In this document: positions 63,012-64,000 of the stretch, piece by piece
Layout of the letters: every line of letters begins with the position of its first letter
Numbering within the stretch: the stretch's first letter is position 1
Assembly (NCBI GenBank): GCA_026126065.1
Contig: JAHCJY010000004.1
Coordinates: 186,001 to 250,000 of the forward strand
DNA length: 64,000 nt
Direction of reading: 5' to 3'
Source: Bauldia sp.
GTDB lineage: Bacteria; Pseudomonadota; Alphaproteobacteria; Rhizobiales; Kaistiaceae
Program-made: the position numbers and the translations under genes
Notes under the pieces: generated by a model
What the model was told of the DNA's origin: nothing
Seen by the model: only the letters and a program-made list of their open reading frames with translations
Databases searched by the model: none

Positions 63012-63040
63012 GAAACCGGCCCCGCATGGGGGCCGGTTTC
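63012..63040 (-). terminator. Terminator-like hairpin after tsf
   Basis: GAAACCGGCCCC (63012-63023) and GGGGCCGGTTTC (63029-63040) are perfect 12-bp inverted arms around a 5-nt loop. Read on the minus strand the hairpin starts 28 nt after the tsf stop and is followed by ATTTTGT, a short T-run, so partial termination between tsf and pyrH is expected. Confidence 0.75.
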
Positions 63041-63068
63041 GACCAGTAGAGGGGACGGCGTCGCGCCG

Positions 63069-63998
63069 TCAGTGCCTGGTGCCGGCAGCGGCGGCAACCT
63101 CAGCGGCGAAGTCGGTCTCAGCCTTCTCGATGCCGTCGCCGAGCTTGAACATGCGATAGGCCGCAAGCGCGATCGGAGCACCGACATCGGCCTCGGCGGC
63201 CTTGATGGCCGCCTCGACGGTCAGGTCGGTGTTCATCGTGAACTTCTGGGCGAGGAGAACCGTCTCCTCGTAGAACTTCCGCATCCGCCCATCGACCATC
63301 TTCTCGATGATCGCCTCGGGCTTGCCCGACTCGCGCGCCTGCTCGGCGAAGACGCTCCGCTCGCGCGCCACCACCTCCGCATCGAGGTCGGCGATGTTGA
63401 GCGACAGCGGGCTGGTCGCCGCGACGTGCATGGCGAGCTGCCGGCCAAGCTGGTTGAGCTTGGCCTTGTCACCGGAAGACTCCAGCGCCACCAGCACGCC
63501 AATCTTGCCGAGGTTCGGCGCGACCTGGTTGTGCACGTAGGACGCCACAACGCCGTCCGGCACCGAGAGCTTCTCGCTGCGACGGAGCGTGATGTGCTCG
63601 CCGATGGTGGCGACCGCCTCCTGGATTTCGCGCTCGACCGTGCGGTCGCCGCCCGGGAAGGCGGCGGCCTTCACGGCCTCGGTGTCGCCGCTGGTCGCCA
63701 GCGCGACCCCAGCAACGCTCTTCACGAGCTCCTGGAACTGCGGATTGCGGGCGACGAAGTCGGTCTCCGAGTTCACCTCGACGATCACGGCCTCATTGCC
63801 GCCGGAGGCAACGCCGATCAGGCCTTCCGCGGCGACGCGGCCTGCCTTCTTGGCGGCCTTGGCGAGGCCCTTGGCGCGCAGCCAGTCGATCGCCGCCTCC
63901 ATGTCGCCGCCGGTTTCGGTGAGCGCCGCCTTGCAGTCCATCATGCCCGCTCCGGTCTTGTCCCGGAGCTCTTTCACGCTCGTTGCCGATATCGTCAT
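63069..63998 (-). CDS. tsf: Elongation factor Ts
   Basis: The 309-residue guanine-nucleotide exchange factor for EF-Tu. The N-terminal UBA-like domain opens '[20 protein letters not shown]', and '[14 protein letters not shown]' holds the TDFVAR motif that contacts EF-Tu; two further core domains and a C-terminal module complete it. The gene is complete; its ATG is three bases from the window end. rpsB would be expected just upstream, outside the window. Confidence 0.97.
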   Translation of the reverse strand: MTISATSVKELRDKTGAGMMDCKAALTETGGDMEAAIDWLRAKGLAKAAKKAGRVAAEGLIGVASGGNEAVIVEVNSETDFVARNPQFQELVKSVAGVALATSGDTEAVKAAAFPGGDRTVEREIQEAVATIGEHITLRRSEKLSVPDGVVASYVHNQVAPNLGKIGVLVALESSGDKAKLNQLGRQLAMHVAATSPLSLNIADLDAEVVARERSVFAEQARESGKPEAIIEKMVDGRMRKFYEETVLLAQKFTMNTDLTVEAAIKAAEADVGAPIALAAYRMFKLGDGIEKAETDFAAEVAAAAGTRH

Positions 63999-64000
63999 GA

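Overview
The window is 64 kb of GC-rich DNA, almost fully coding, from the chromosome of an alphaproteobacterium. The order tsf-pyrH-frr-uppS-cdsA-dxr-rseP-bamA-lpxD-fabZ-lpxA-lpxI-lpxB, the pdhA-pdhB-DUF5076-pdhC block with lipoyl domains on both E1-beta and E2, and the eno-ftsB pairing are typical of Hyphomicrobiales (Rhizobiales). TrpE and TrpG are separate genes, unlike the fused TrpEG of Rhizobium and Brucella, so a less-studied Hyphomicrobiales family is likely. I see no rRNA, tRNA, CRISPR array, insertion sequence or intact prophage.

Layout. 1-5.8 kb (+): the end of a DUF58 gene, a large DUF4159 membrane protein, a VWA/GATase-like membrane protein and a TfoX-like protein. 5.8-11.3 kb (-): ferredoxin-reductase-type flavoenzyme, diacylglycerol-kinase-like enzyme, CorA, LysR regulator and thioredoxin reductase. 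11.5-15.9 kb: di-haem cytochrome c lipoprotein, a divergent NTF2/HxlR pair, a GYF-like exported protein and a P63C-domain gene. 15.9-19.7 kb (+): ilvB with its own leader peptide and attenuator, two intervening genes, and ilvN. 19.9-27.3 kb: small membrane and envelope proteins (HdeD, META-MliC, DUF4342, GlsB), lpdA, GNAT and MFS genes. 27.4-33.5 kb (-): pyruvate dehydrogenase genes, ftsB and eno. 33.6-40.6 kb: DUF1835-queF, AraC/GyrI regulator, a frameshifted VOC gene, kdsA coupled to a toxin-antitoxin pair, pyrG and secG. 40.7-50.6 kb: tpiA, then ppiD-trpE, a decayed hicA next to an intact hicB, trpG-trpD-trpC and moaC-moeA. 50.5-64 kb (-): the lipid A, outer-membrane, isoprenoid and translation-factor cluster ending in tsf.

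Themes. Central metabolism (PDH, enolase, TIM), amino-acid synthesis (Ilv, Trp) and envelope biogenesis (Lpx, Kds, Bam, RseP, UppS) sit in tightly packed operons, many joined by 4-bp ATGA/GTGA overlaps. Palindromic repeats of several families lie between genes, and one family also lies in frame inside the linkers of both PdhB and PdhC. The most interesting items are these coding repeats, the ilvB leader/attenuator, the winged-helix-AbrB antitoxin with PIN toxin coupled to kdsA, the degraded hicA, and the P63C gene behind a perfect 13-bp palindrome.
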